A DNA stretch of 49,631 bases from DASUKM01 sp036278735. GTDB lineage: Bacteria > Acidobacteriota > Vicinamibacteria > Vicinamibacterales > 2-12-FULL-66-21. Each line of letters opens with the position of its first letter. The stretch's first letter is position 1. The notes below the pieces were generated by a model, which was not told the origin of the DNA, made no database searches, and saw nothing but the letters and a program-made list of their open reading frames with translations. Positions 10,642 through 20,144 of the stretch are shown here, piece by piece. The position numbers and the translations under genes were made by a program. Location: assembly GCA_036278735.1 (NCBI GenBank), contig DASUKM010000056.1, positions 1 through 49,631 of the forward strand. The letters are read 5' to 3'.

Positions 10642-11579
10642 CCGTCGTCGACTGGCTGCTCGACTCGGACCCGTCGATCCGCTGGCAGGTGATGCAGGAC
10701 CTGACCGACGCACCTGCGGAGGCGGTCGCGGCCGCGCGCGCGCGAGTCGCCACGGACGGGGCTGCCGCACAGCTGCTCGCGTTGCAGGCGGCCGACGGCC
10801 GCTGGGGGAACGCCGCCTGGAATCGGGGGTGGGACTCGACGATGCACGTGCTGACGCTGCTGCGCGAGATGGGCCTCGATCCCGCAAGCGCGGAAGCCCG
10901 GCGCGCCGTGGGTCTGGTGCGCGACCGAGTGACGTGGCGAGGCTGCGGGCCGGAAGAGTGCGACGACCACGCCTTCTTCGCCGGGGAGGTCGAACCGTGC
11001 ATCAACGGCCAGGTGGCGGCCAGCGGCGGCTACTTCGGTCAGGACGTCGACGCGCTGATCGATCGGCTGCTCGGGGAGCAGTTGCCCGACGGCGGCTGGA
11101 ACTGCGAGGCGGAGAACGGGTCGACGCGGTCGTCGTTCAACACGACGATCTGCGTGCTCGAGGCGCTGCTGGAGTACGAACACACCACCGGACCCGATCC
11201 TGGCGTCACCGCCGCCCGGCTCCGCGGCCAGGAGTACCTGCTCGAACGCCGCCTCTTCCGCCGCCGCTCGACCGGCGAAGCGATCGCGCACGATCGTAAA
11301 GGGGGCGCGTCGTGGACCGCCTTCGCGTTCCCGACCTGGTGGCACTATGACGTGCTGCGCGGGCTGGAGTACCTGCGCCGCGCCGGCGTCGCGCCCGACG
11401 CGCGCGTGGCGGAGGCGATCGATCTGGTGGCGTCGAAGCGCGACGTCGACGGCCGCTGGCCACTCGAGACGCGGTACCCGGGACGCATGCTTGTCGAGAT
11501 CGACGACGGCGCGGGCCGGCCAAGCCGCTGGAACACGCTGCGCGCGCTGCGCGTGCTCCGGTGGGCCGGGCGCAGCTAA
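10638..11579 (+). CDS. Squalene-cyclase/prenyltransferase-like alpha-toroid protein
   Basis: A 313-aa all-helical protein with QW-type repeats (QAADGRWGN, QLPDGGWNC and DVDGRWPLE), the signature of terpene cyclase/prenyltransferase alpha-alpha toroids. It is about half the length of a true squalene-hopene cyclase and lacks the DXDD protonation motif, so catalysis as a triterpene cyclase is unlikely. It has no signal peptide or TM segment. Acidic Cys/His spots (WRGCGPEECDDHAFF, EPCINGQ) may be functional. It starts at a GTG overlapping the MFS stop (GTGA), implying coupled translation, and its stop overlaps the convergent ADOP stop by 4 nt. The function is not established. Confidence 0.83.
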   Translation: MTVVDWLLDSDPSIRWQVMQDLTDAPAEAVAAARARVATDGAAAQLLALQAADGRWGNAAWNRGWDSTMHVLTLLREMGLDPASAEARRAVGLVRDRVTWRGCGPEECDDHAFFAGEVEPCINGQVAASGGYFGQDVDALIDRLLGEQLPDGGWNCEAENGSTRSSFNTTICVLEALLEYEHTTGPDPGVTAARLRGQEYLLERRLFRRRSTGEAIAHDRKGGASWTAFAFPTWWHYDVLRGLEYLRRAGVAPDARVAEAIDLVASKRDVDGRWPLETRYPGRMLVEIDDGAGRPSRWNTLRALRVLRWAGRS

Positions 11580-14047
11580 TCTGCGCGGAGCGCTTCGACA
11601 GGATCGACGCCGGCGGCGCGCCGCGCCGGCAGGTAACTCGCCAGCAGGGCGCACGCGAGGGTCACCACCGCGACGCCGCTCAGGATGGAGACGTCCCAGA
11701 ACTTCACGCCGAACAGCAGCCGGCGCATGAACACGCCGGCGGCGACCGCGCCAGCGCCGCCGATCCCGATCCCGATCAGCGTCAGCCGCCCCGCTTCCTT
11801 CAGGATCAGCCGGGACACCGCGCCGCGGGGCGCGCCGAGCGCCATCCGCAGCCCGATTTCGCGGGTCCTCCGACTCACGGAATAGGCGACGACTCCGTAC
11901 AGGCCAACCGCGCTCAACAACAGCGCCAGCGCCGCGAACGTGCCGGTGAGCCAGGCCAGCACGCGGTGCAGATACGCGGCCTGCGAGCCCTGGACGAGTT
12001 CGGGCATCGTGACGGCGTTCGACACCAGAATGTCGGGGTCCACCTCGCGGATGGCCGCGACGAGCGACGGCAGGGCGGTCCCGGCGTCCTGCGTCGTACG
12101 AACCGCGATCCGGCACGAGTGTCCGGCCATCCGGTCGTTGGGAGAATAGACGACGGGCCTCGGGGCGGAATCGAGCGCATATTCCTTCACGTCGGCGATC
12201 ACGCCGACGATCCGCAACGGATGTCGCGGTCCGCTCACCTGCGGCGCGCTTCCGTGCGGATGATAGAAGATCTGCCGGCCGATCGGATTCTCGCCTCGAA
12301 AGTACCGCCGGGCCAGCGTCTGATTGACGATGACGACGTCGGGCGCCTCGAAAGCGTCGTGCGCGTCGAAGAAGCGCCCCTCGAGCAGCCTCGCCTTCAA
12401 GACCGACGAAAGATAGCCGGTGCTGACAACTTGATGGCCGGCCTCGTTGCTGGCGCCCAGATCCGGCCTCCCGACGAAGCCTATCTGCGTGCCCGGCACG
12501 CCGGTGACGGGCAGCGTCCGGGCGGTGCCGACCGCCGTCACCCCCGGCAGGCGCCGCAGGCGGCCGACGATCGACGTCTGCAGGGCCGACGCCTGCGCGG
12601 GCCGTGAATATTTCGAGTCCGGAGCCTGCATCGAAACCGTCGCCAGGTGGCTGGGAACGAATCCCATGTCCACGTGGAGGAGCGCGTAGAGGCTCTTGCC
12701 GAGGAGACCGCCACCGGCCAGCAGCACCATCGTGATCGCGAGCTCCACGACGACCAGCCTGGCGCCGAACCGCCGCCACGAGGTGCCCGCCCCGCCCGCA
12801 CTCGCCGCCATCAACCCGCTGCGCAGGCTGGCGAACGGCATCCGCACGACAGGGATGACGGCGAACAGCAGCCACGCGATCAGCCCCAGCGCGACCGCGA
12901 CGAGCGCGACGTGCCAGGTCCAGCCGCCGCGCAGGTACGACATGGAATCCAGCATCCGGGCCGGAATCAAGGCGAGCAGCAGCCGCCGCGCTACCGTCGC
13001 GGCGATCACGGCCACGGCACCGGCGGCGATCGCGACGATGAGCCCCTCGACGATGAACGGCTGAACGAGGCGTCCGCGTCCGGCGCCGAGCGCACCGCGA
13101 ACGGCGCAGTCGTGCCGGCGATGGTCGGAGCGCACCAGCACCAGGCCCGACACGTCGACGTAGGCGATGAGGAGCAGCAGACCGGCGCCGCCGAGCAGGG
13201 CGAGCAGAATCGGCTCGGCGTCGCCGGGAATCCAGCTGCTGAACGGTGCCAGGGTCGCGCCTCGCCCTCGGTCCGGATCGGGATGTTCGCGAGCCTCCTG
13301 TGCGGCCAACGCCTGCACGTCCGCGAGGGCCTGTGCCCTGGTGACGTCCTCCTTCAGGCGCGCAATGACGCCCATGGACTGGCATCCGCGGCTCGCGTAG
13401 CACGTATCCCCGGCGTACGGGCGCAGCGTCGTCCAGAAGTCGGGGGCGCCGGCCGGATCGAACCGGAAATCCCGCGGCAGGACTCCGATGATGGTGTAGG
13501 GGTGGCCGTTGAGCGTGACGGCGCTTCCCAACGCGTCCGGCCTCCCGTCGAACCAGTGCTGCCAGGCGGCGTAGCTCAGGATGACCACCGGCGGGGCGGT
13601 CCTCAAATCCTCAGTGGCAGGCGCCGCCGTGAAGTCTCGCCCGAGAACGGGCGCCACACCGAGAATGCGAAAGAAGCCGGTCGTGACGCCGGTACCGGTG
13701 ACCAGACGCGGGGTTCCGCGGTCCGACAGCACGAACCCCTCGTCGAAGTCGTAGGCGCCGGTCGAGGCGAAGACTCGATTGGATCGCTCCAGGTCGAGGT
13801 AGTCGGGATAGGAATAGCCGAGGCGTTGCCCGGCGAGCGACGACGTCTTGAACACGCCCACCAGCCGCGGGAGATCGGGATACGGCAGCGGCCGGATCAG
13901 CGCCGCATCGACGAAGCCGAACATCGTGACGGCGGAGGCGAGCCCGAGCGCCAACGTCAGGATCGTCGCCGCCGCGAAGCCTGGCGATCGGCGCAGCATG
14001 CGGACCGCGCGCCGGAAATCCTGGGCGAGCGCTTCCAGCCGGATCAC
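11576..14047 (-). CDS. ABC transporter permease, ADOP type (MacB/FtsX duplicated permease)
   Basis: An 823-aa permease with duplicated MacB_PCD-FtsX units, the architecture called acidobacterial duplicated orphan permease. The first unit begins DFRRAVRMLRRSPGFAAATI with TM1 at about 20-45, then a periplasmic core domain to about 240 and three TM segments at about 275-390. The second unit begins near 430 (LVVVELAITMVLLAGGGLLGK) and ends in FtsX helices after SRRTREIGLRMALGAPRGAV and a terminal YLPARRAAGVDPVEALRAD, the standard MacB-family tail. It lacks the N-terminal prefix domain and the adjacent PadR gene that the second ADOP in this window has, so it is orphan in the strict sense. No ATPase is adjacent. 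Confidence 0.94.
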   Translation of the reverse strand: MIRLEALAQDFRRAVRMLRRSPGFAAATILTLALGLASAVTMFGFVDAALIRPLPYPDLPRLVGVFKTSSLAGQRLGYSYPDYLDLERSNRVFASTGAYDFDEGFVLSDRGTPRLVTGTGVTTGFFRILGVAPVLGRDFTAAPATEDLRTAPPVVILSYAAWQHWFDGRPDALGSAVTLNGHPYTIIGVLPRDFRFDPAGAPDFWTTLRPYAGDTCYASRGCQSMGVIARLKEDVTRAQALADVQALAAQEAREHPDPDRGRGATLAPFSSWIPGDAEPILLALLGGAGLLLLIAYVDVSGLVLVRSDHRRHDCAVRGALGAGRGRLVQPFIVEGLIVAIAAGAVAVIAATVARRLLLALIPARMLDSMSYLRGGWTWHVALVAVALGLIAWLLFAVIPVVRMPFASLRSGLMAASAGGAGTSWRRFGARLVVVELAITMVLLAGGGLLGKSLYALLHVDMGFVPSHLATVSMQAPDSKYSRPAQASALQTSIVGRLRRLPGVTAVGTARTLPVTGVPGTQIGFVGRPDLGASNEAGHQVVSTGYLSSVLKARLLEGRFFDAHDAFEAPDVVIVNQTLARRYFRGENPIGRQIFYHPHGSAPQVSGPRHPLRIVGVIADVKEYALDSAPRPVVYSPNDRMAGHSCRIAVRTTQDAGTALPSLVAAIREVDPDILVSNAVTMPELVQGSQAAYLHRVLAWLTGTFAALALLLSAVGLYGVVAYSVSRRTREIGLRMALGAPRGAVSRLILKEAGRLTLIGIGIGGAGAVAAGVFMRRLLFGVKFWDVSILSGVAVVTLACALLASYLPARRAAGVDPVEALRAD

Positions 14048-14081
14048 GGTTCCCGTTCCGCAGCCACGAGGATGACTCGGG

Positions 14082-14444
14082 TCAACGCGACGACAGGACG
14101 AACTCGTTGCCGTCGACGTCCTTGAACTTGGCGAACGTCCCCCACGGCTGCTTCTGCGGCGGCGCCGTGAACTCGACGCCGCGCGCCTTCAGCTCCTCGT
14201 AGGTGCGTTCCACGTTGTCGGTGGCCAACGATCCGTTGAAGAACGTACCGATCCGATCCTCGTGCCCCTCAGGGGTGAACAGCACGACGCCGGTATCCGA
14301 CGAGCCGAGGCGCAGCTCGATCCAGCGCTGCGCCCCCATCGGCTGATCGGTCGCGACCTTGAATCCCAGCTTTTCCGTGTAGAAGGCGAGCGCCGCGTCC
14401 TGATTCCGCGTGGGAATGCCCACGAACTTGACGTGTGTGATCAT
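14082..14444 (-). CDS. VOC superfamily (glyoxalase/bleomycin-resistance fold) protein
   Basis: A 120-aa single vicinal-oxygen-chelate domain: HVKFVGIPTRNQDAALAFYTEKLGFKV at the start and GTFAKFKDVDGNEFVLSS at the end, with the usual two beta-alpha-beta-beta-beta units. Putative metal or substrate residues are H4, E43 (WIELRLG) and the terminal glutamate of GNEFVL. Members include glyoxalases, fosfomycin/bleomycin resistance proteins and many uncharacterised enzymes, and the reaction cannot be assigned here. It is a single gene between the ADOP permease and a divergent small HTH gene. Confidence 0.9.
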   Translation of the reverse strand: MITHVKFVGIPTRNQDAALAFYTEKLGFKVATDQPMGAQRWIELRLGSSDTGVVLFTPEGHEDRIGTFFNGSLATDNVERTYEELKARGVEFTAPPQKQPWGTFAKFKDVDGNEFVLSSR

Positions 14445-14524
14445 GCGCGTGAGGATCGCATCGACGCACGGCGTTGTCCAGCAGAAACGGCCCTGTCACG
14501 CCCTCTGCTATAGTAACGAGCGCT

Positions 14525-14830
14525 ATGGTGGCCAGAACTCCTGTGGATGCCTACGTCCTCGACACGCTCATGCCGGATCTCGTCCGGCACGATCGCCGGC
14601 CCGGTGCGTTCCTCGTCTACCTGCACCTCGTCCATCGCACCGGCCGCGCCCGCTCGGCGCGCGCGAGCCTGCGCGAGATTGCCGCCGACACCGGCCTCTC
14701 GAAGACCGCGGTCCAGCACGCCGTCAGGACGCTCGTCCGCCGCAGGCTCCTGCGGGTCGACAAGGCGTTCCGGACGGCCGTTCCCGAGTACACGGTGCTG
14801 CGTCCCTGGATTCGCCGCTCACACCCGTAG
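14525..14830 (+). CDS. Small winged-helix DNA-binding protein
   Basis: A 101-aa protein starting MVARTPVDAYVLDTLMPDLV. The central part (SLREIAADTGLSKTAVQHAVRTLVRRRLLRVD) is a recognisable helix-turn-helix followed by a wing, as in GntR/MarR-like or replication-initiator-like HTH domains. The ATG at 14525 is preferred. An in-frame upstream ATG at 14474 would add 17 low-quality residues. It reads toward the RND efflux pair and ends 95 bp before the adaptor, so a regulatory role for that pair is possible but unproven. Its promoter region faces the VOC gene. Confidence 0.72.
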   Translation: MVARTPVDAYVLDTLMPDLVRHDRRPGAFLVYLHLVHRTGRARSARASLREIAADTGLSKTAVQHAVRTLVRRRLLRVDKAFRTAVPEYTVLRPWIRRSHP

Positions 14831-14925
14831 CCCTGCCGCGTGGCGTCCCGCGCGGCCACATTGCCCCACGTCGCCATTCCAGAGATAATCACGGCAGTCC
14901 TCCCCCAAGAGAGAGCATCCCCGGC

Positions 14926-16065
14926 GTGATCCGATTTCGAACGATTCTTACCACGACGATGCTGTTGCCCGCCCTGGCGCTCGGCGGATGTGGCGGCGAT
15001 CCCGCGCCCGGGCAGGCCGCTCGCGGCAGCGGCGCCATCGAGCGGCCGAAAGCCACCGCCGCGGTGCCGGTCACGGTCGCGACCGTCGCGCGCAGCTCGA
15101 TCCCGGTCGAGCTCACCGCCATCGGCGCCGGCAAGGCGTTCAAGACGGTGTCGGTCGAATCGCAGGTCGCCGGCATCGTCAAAGAGGTGCACTACCGGCC
15201 GGGACAGGTGGTCCACGAGGGGGACCTGCTGATCACGCTCGACACGAGTCCGTTCCGCGCGGCGCTCGCGCAGGCCGAGGCCGCACTCGAGCGCGACAAG
15301 GCGCAGGCCGAACTCGGCCACGCGGAGCTCGAGCGCAACGACGAGCTGGCGGCCAAGGGGCTGATCTCGACCGAGCAGCACGATCAGGCCAAGGCGGCGT
15401 CGGCCGCAGCCATGGCGGTCGTGCGCGCCGACGAGGCGGCGGTCCAGACCGCCCGCATCGCGCTGTCGTACGGCTCCGTCTACGCGCCGATTGGCGGCGT
15501 CACGGGCGCCCAGCTCGTCTCCCCCGGCGCCGCCGTCAAGGCCAACGATGCCCCGGTGCTGGTCGTCATCAACCAGGTGTCGCCGATCTACGTCGAGTTC
15601 TCGGTTCCGCAGCAGTACCTCGACTCGATTCGCACGCTCATGGGGCACGCCCGTCTGCCCGTCCAAGCGACGCCGGCCGGCGGCGGATCGCCCGAGACCG
15701 GCGAGTTGACCTTCGTCAACAACACCGTCGACCCCACGACCGGCACGATGAAGTTGATGGCGTCGTTTCCGAACGAGGACGAGCGCCTCTGGCCAGGGCA
15801 GTTCTCCGACGTGCTGTTGCGTCTCAGCCAGCGGCAGAACGTCCTGGTCGTTCCCTCCCAGGCCGTGCAGGTCGGGCAGCAGGGAGACTACGTCTTCGTC
15901 GTCAAGAAGGACATGACGGTGGACGTTCGCGACGTCAAGGTGGCGCAGGCGGTGAGCGGCCGTTCGGAAGTCCTGAGCGGGCTGGCGGCGGGCGAGACCG
16001 TCGTCACCGACGGGCAGGTGCGGCTCGTGCGCGGCGCCCGGGTCTATGTCGACAAGGGACTCTGA
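14926..16065 (+). CDS. RND efflux periplasmic adaptor lipoprotein (AcrA/MexA/MdtA-like)
   Basis: Adaptor of a tripartite RND pump, 379 aa from the GTG at 14926. The signal peptide ends in a lipobox, LALGGCGG, with acylated Cys22, so it should be inner-membrane anchored by lipid. Next come the barrel-sandwich (SQVAGIVKEVHYRPGQVVHE), a helical hairpin rich in Ala, Glu and Lys, the second sandwich half (VYAPIGGVTGAQLVSPGAAV), a beta-barrel and a membrane-proximal domain (GQVRLVRGARVYVDKGL at the end). Frame and lipobox support this start; an ATG at 14959 would shorten the signal. The pump follows after 12 bp. Confidence 0.93.
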   Translation: MIRFRTILTTTMLLPALALGGCGGDPAPGQAARGSGAIERPKATAAVPVTVATVARSSIPVELTAIGAGKAFKTVSVESQVAGIVKEVHYRPGQVVHEGDLLITLDTSPFRAALAQAEAALERDKAQAELGHAELERNDELAAKGLISTEQHDQAKAASAAAMAVVRADEAAVQTARIALSYGSVYAPIGGVTGAQLVSPGAAVKANDAPVLVVINQVSPIYVEFSVPQQYLDSIRTLMGHARLPVQATPAGGGSPETGELTFVNNTVDPTTGTMKLMASFPNEDERLWPGQFSDVLLRLSQRQNVLVVPSQAVQVGQQGDYVFVVKKDMTVDVRDVKVAQAVSGRSEVLSGLAAGETVVTDGQVRLVRGARVYVDKGL

Positions 16066-16077
16066 CGAGGACGTGGC

Positions 16078-19000
16078 GTGAACCTCTCCGCGATCTTCAT
16101 CCGCCGCCCCGTGATGACCAGCCTGCTGATGCTGGCCATCCTGCTCTTCGGCCTGCTCGGCTATCGCGACCTCGCCGTCAGCGACCTGCCCAACGTCGAC
16201 TTTCCGACCATCCAGGTGTCGGCGGGCCTGCCGGGCGCCAGCCCGGCGACGATGGCCTCGTCGGTGGCGACGCCGCTCGAGAAGCAGTTCACGACGATCG
16301 CGGGCCTGGACTCGATGACCTCCACGAGCTCGCTCGGCAGCGCGCAGATCACGCTGCAGTTCGACCTCAGTCGCAACATCGACTCGGCGGCGCTCGACGT
16401 CCAGACCGCCATTGCCGCGGCCGCCAACCAGCTGCCGGCGAACATGCCGTCGCCCCCCACGTTCAAGAAGGTGAACCCCGCCGATTCGGCGATCTTCACG
16501 CTCGCGGTCACCTCCCCCACCCTGCCGCTCTACCGGGTGGACGACTACGCCGAGAACCTCATCGCCACGCAGATATCAGAGGTGCCGGGGGTCGCGCAGG
16601 TCACCATCAACGGTCAGGCCAAGTACGCCGTCCGCGTGCAGCTGAATCCGCAGGCCCTCGCGAGCCGGCAGATCGGCATCGACGAAGTCGAGCAGGCGAT
16701 CCAGAACGCGAACGTCAACCTGCCGATGGGCACGCTGTTCGGCGCGCAGCGCGCCTACAACGTCCAGTCCAACGGCCAGCTCTCCGACGCGAGCGTCTTC
16801 GGTCCGTTCATCGTCGCCTACCGCCAGGGGGCGCCCGTGCGCCTCGATCAGATCGCGACGGTGAGCGACGGCGTCCAGGATCGCTACATCTCCAACTGGG
16901 TCAACGGCGTGCCGGGCATCATGCTGTCGGTGCAGCGGCAGCCGGGCACCAACACCATCGAGATCGTCAACCGGATCCGCGCGCTGATCCCGCACTTCTT
17001 CTCGATGCTGCCTCCCTCCGTCAACCTGTCGGTCGAGTACGATCGATCGGCGCCGATTCGCGAATCGGTCGACGACGTCGAGTTCACGCTGCTGCTCGCC
17101 GTCCTGCTCGTCATCCTGGTCATCTTCCTGTTCCTGCGGAACATCTCGGCCACGATCATGCCGAGCCTCGCGCTTCCCCTCGCCATCGTGGGGACGTTCG
17201 CGGTGATGTACCTCCTCGGCTACACGATCGACACGCTGTCGCTGCTCGCGCTCACGCTCTCGGTCGGCTTCGTCGTCGACGATGCGATCGTGATGCTCGA
17301 GAACATCGTGCGCCACATGGAGCTCGGCAAGAAGCCGCTCCAGGCGGCGCTGGACGGCTCCAGGGAAGTCAGCTTCACGATTCTCGCGATGACGCTGTCG
17401 CTCGCCTGCGTCTTCCTGCCGATCTTCTTCATGCCCGGCGTGTTCGGCCGCCTGCTCCACGAGTTCGCCGTCGTCATCATCTCGGCGGTGCTCGTCTCGG
17501 GGCTGGTCTCGATCACGCTCACGCCGATGCTCAGCGCCCGGTATCTGCACGCCGATCACGGCCGGCAGCACGGACGGATGTACAACGCGCTCGAGCGCGT
17601 CCTCGACACGGCGCTCCGCTGGTATGGCTGGAGTCTCCGCGGCGCGCTCCGCTACCGCGCGCTCGTGATGGTCTGCGGCGTGCTGATCGTGGTCGGGACG
17701 GCCTGGGAGTTCTGGACGATCCCGAAGGGCTTCCTGCCCGACGAGGATCAGGCCGAGATTTCCGTGTCGACCGAGGCGAGCCAGGGGATCTCGTTCGACG
17801 CGATGAAGACGCACCAGGAGGCGGTCAACCGCGTCCTGAAAGCGGATCCGAGCGTCGTGCAGTTCTTTTCGAGCGTGAGCGCCTCCAACAGCACAGGCCT
17901 GAACAACGGGCGCGCTTTTCTGCACCTGAAGGACCAGGCGGATCGCCCCTGGACCGACAGCCCGGGCTACGATCGCCTCGTCGCGCGGGTCGGCGGCTCC
18001 TTTCTCGCCCCGCTCGTCCGGCGGATCCGCCCGCTCTTCGAGCGTCACTTCACGATCGACGACGTGATCCACGAGCTGCAGCCGAAGCTGAACCGGGTGA
18101 CGGGCATGCGGGTCTTCCTCCAGAATCCGCCGGCAATCCGCATCGGCGGCCGGGGCAGCAAGAGCCTGTACCAGTTCACCCTGTCGAGTCCCGACACCGC
18201 CGAGCTCTACAAGGACGCGGAGCAGTTCGAAGCGAAGATGCGGACGCTCGGGAGCGTCGCCGACGTCACGAGCGATCTGCAGATGAACAACCCGCAGGCC
18301 AACGTGGTGGTCGATCGCGACAAGGCGTCGGCACTCGGCGTGACGCCGGCGAAAGTCGAGGATGCGCTCTACAGCGCCTACGGCCAGCGCCTGGTCTCCC
18401 CCATCTACACGGCGAACAACGAGTACTGGGTCGTGATGCAGGTCGAGAACCGCTTCCAGCGCGATCCCGACATGTTGTCGTCGCTCTACATTCGATCGTC
18501 TTCCGGCGCGCTCGTGCCGCTCGGCGCCGTGTCGAAGTTCACGACCGGGGTGGGTCCGCTGACGGTGAACCACACGGGCCAGCTGCCCTCGGTGACGATC
18601 TCGTTCAATTTGGCGCCTGGCGTTGCGCTCGGCCAGGCGGTAAACGACGTGCAGGCGCTGGCGGCGTCGATGCTGCCCATCTCGATCACCACGGCGTTTC
18701 AGGGGACCGCGCAGGCGTTCCAGCAGTCACTCACCGGCCTCACCGTCCTGCTCGTCATCACGGTGCTGGTCATCTACATCGTGCTCGGCATTCTCTACGA
18801 GAGCTACATCCACCCGCTGACGATCCTCACGGGCCTGCCGGCCGCCGCCTTCGGCGGCCTGCTGACGCTTTCGCTGTTCCACCTGCAGCTCGACATCTAC
18901 GGGTTCGTCGGCCTCATCATGCTGATCGGCATCGTCAAGAAGAACGCGATCATGATGGTGGACTTCGCGCTGGAGCTCGAGCGCAAGGGACATTCCAGCG

Positions 19001-19266
19001 CCCGCGAATCCGCCTATCAGGGGTGCATGATTCGCTTCCGGCCGATCATGATGACGAGCGCGTGCACGATCGTGGGCACGCTGCCGATTGCGATCGGCTT
19101 CGGCTCCGACGCCGCGGCGCGCCGATCGCTCGGGCTCTGCGTCGTCGGCGGCCTGATCTTCGCGCAGTTCGTCACGCTGTATCTCACCCCGGTCTTCTAC
19201 ACCTACATGGACGCCGTTCTCCGCTGGCGCCGCGCCGGCACCCAGCCGGTGCCGGTCGAGGCGTAG
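16078..19266 (+). CDS. RND multidrug efflux permease (AcrB/MdtB-C/MexF-like, HAE1 family)
   Basis: A full-length 1,062-aa proton-driven RND pump starting at a GTG. The N-terminus MNLSAIFIRRPVMTSLLMLA has the canonical F-I-R-R-P amphipathic helix and TM1. The porter domains contain TTIAGLDSMTSTSSLGSAQI. TM4 carries the proton-relay aspartates in VGFVVDDAIVMLENIVRHME. The second half repeats the fold, with LIGIVKKNAIMMVDFALE in TM10. The family is trimeric and exports drugs, dyes or lipophiles across both membranes with the adaptor encoded upstream. No outer-membrane factor gene lies next to it, so a TolC-like partner must come from elsewhere. Confidence 0.96.
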   Translation: MNLSAIFIRRPVMTSLLMLAILLFGLLGYRDLAVSDLPNVDFPTIQVSAGLPGASPATMASSVATPLEKQFTTIAGLDSMTSTSSLGSAQITLQFDLSRNIDSAALDVQTAIAAAANQLPANMPSPPTFKKVNPADSAIFTLAVTSPTLPLYRVDDYAENLIATQISEVPGVAQVTINGQAKYAVRVQLNPQALASRQIGIDEVEQAIQNANVNLPMGTLFGAQRAYNVQSNGQLSDASVFGPFIVAYRQGAPVRLDQIATVSDGVQDRYISNWVNGVPGIMLSVQRQPGTNTIEIVNRIRALIPHFFSMLPPSVNLSVEYDRSAPIRESVDDVEFTLLLAVLLVILVIFLFLRNISATIMPSLALPLAIVGTFAVMYLLGYTIDTLSLLALTLSVGFVVDDAIVMLENIVRHMELGKKPLQAALDGSREVSFTILAMTLSLACVFLPIFFMPGVFGRLLHEFAVVIISAVLVSGLVSITLTPMLSARYLHADHGRQHGRMYNALERVLDTALRWYGWSLRGALRYRALVMVCGVLIVVGTAWEFWTIPKGFLPDEDQAEISVSTEASQGISFDAMKTHQEAVNRVLKADPSVVQFFSSVSASNSTGLNNGRAFLHLKDQADRPWTDSPGYDRLVARVGGSFLAPLVRRIRPLFERHFTIDDVIHELQPKLNRVTGMRVFLQNPPAIRIGGRGSKSLYQFTLSSPDTAELYKDAEQFEAKMRTLGSVADVTSDLQMNNPQANVVVDRDKASALGVTPAKVEDALYSAYGQRLVSPIYTANNEYWVVMQVENRFQRDPDMLSSLYIRSSSGALVPLGAVSKFTTGVGPLTVNHTGQLPSVTISFNLAPGVALGQAVNDVQALAASMLPISITTAFQGTAQAFQQSLTGLTVLLVITVLVIYIVLGILYESYIHPLTILTGLPAAAFGGLLTLSLFHLQLDIYGFVGLIMLIGIVKKNAIMMVDFALELERKGHSSARESAYQGCMIRFRPIMMTSACTIVGTLPIAIGFGSDAAARRSLGLCVVGGLIFAQFVTLYLTPVFYTYMDAVLRWRRAGTQPVPVEA

Positions 19267-19283
19267 GCCCCGCTCGAACCCGC

Positions 19284-19697
19284 TCAGGTGCGGGCGTCGT
19301 GGACCCGCACCTCGCCCGCGGCGTAGTCCAGGATGCGCTGGTCGGCGGAGAGGAACCGCGCGCCGGTCCGGCGTGCGGTCGCGACGAGGAGGCGGTCGAT
19401 TGGATCGGCGAGCGCCGTTCCGGGGATGGACCCGGCGTCGATCGCGGCCGCCGGATCTAGGTCGAACACGCGGAGAGCGGAACGCTCGATCGATTCGCGG
19501 ACCCACTCGGATGGCAGGCGCGTGAGCCGCAGGCGGCCGAGCGTGTGGAGGGCGGTCAGTTCGAAGATCGACAGGACGGAGATGCCGACGCTCCCCTGCG
19601 CCTCGGCTCGCGCGATCAGCCGGCGCGTTTTCTGCCCGAGGCGACGCGTATCCCCCGACGCCGTCCAGATCCAGACAGGCGTGTCCAGGAGCAGCAC
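19284..19697 (-). CDS. vapC: PIN-domain ribonuclease toxin (VapC family)
   Basis: A 137-aa PIN nuclease. The four acidic catalytic positions are present: D5 (LLLDTPVW), E46 (LSIFELTAL), D98 (ALADPIDRLL) and D119 (LSADQRI). The start is a GTG at 19697, separated by one base from the stop of the antitoxin gene, the usual coupled arrangement. VapC toxins cleave tRNA or rRNA to stop translation until neutralised by the antitoxin. It sits between the RND pump and the BNR-propeller gene and has no other visible partner. Confidence 0.92.
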   Translation of the reverse strand: MLLLDTPVWIWTASGDTRRLGQKTRRLIARAEAQGSVGISVLSIFELTALHTLGRLRLTRLPSEWVRESIERSALRVFDLDPAAAIDAGSIPGTALADPIDRLLVATARRTGARFLSADQRILDYAAGEVRVHDART

Positions 19698-19698
19698 G

Positions 19699-19971
19699 TC
19701 AGGCCGACGTGATGTCGTAATCGGCGTCGATCGGATCGAAGGGGCGCTCGTACGCGATCACGGTGCCCTCCATCGATCCAAAGAACGGCCTCCGGGAGGG
19801 GCCTCTGAACGGCACCAGCTTCGCCACGGGCCTGCCGTGCTTCGTGACGACGTATTCGGCGCCGGTCTCGCGGACGCGATCCATCAGCTCGAGGCAGGTG
19901 GCCTTGAATTCGGCGGCGGCCACGGTGTCCGGGGCCCGCTTCCGCCGGCTCGGAGATCGCTTTCCCTGCAT
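19699..19971 (-). CDS. Phd/YefM family antitoxin
   Basis: A 90-aa antitoxin starting MQGKRSPSRRKR. The Phd/YefM-type DNA-binding core is TVAAAEFKATCLELMDRVRETG followed by YVVTKHGRPVAKLVPF, and the C-terminal tail (GTVIAYERPFDPIDADYDIT) should bind and mask the PIN toxin encoded one base downstream. An in-frame start at 20007 would add 12 residues, but the ATG at 19971 matches the family length better. A CATAAT element ends 9 nt before this ATG on the same strand, suggesting a very short leader. Phd-type antitoxins normally autorepress their operon. Confidence 0.9.
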   Translation of the reverse strand: MQGKRSPSRRKRAPDTVAAAEFKATCLELMDRVRETGAEYVVTKHGRPVAKLVPFRGPSRRPFFGSMEGTVIAYERPFDPIDADYDITSA

Positions 19972-20144
19972 GACCAGAATATTATGACCTGTGGCGGCTG
20001 GCGTCAAGCAGCCTCGTGGACCGTCGCGCCCGCCGCTCGGAGCGCTGCCTGGCGGGGCTCGAGGCCCGCCTCGCCGCGTTCCCCCACCGTTCCCGATACC
20101 CCGCCCGCTTGATCAGTTGCCGGCAAGCGAGTAATGTGCGCACC

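Noticed and set aside
10518..13403. Minus-strand frame of 961 codons spanning two genes
   Set aside because: Overlaps the ADOP permease in another frame and the squalene-cyclase-like gene in antisense; no domain.
14988..19460. Very long open frame (about 1,490 codons) on the plus strand across the RND genes
   Set aside because: It is out of frame with clear RND adaptor and pump proteins and reads as Arg/Ala/Gly-rich text without domains; a GC-rich codon shadow.
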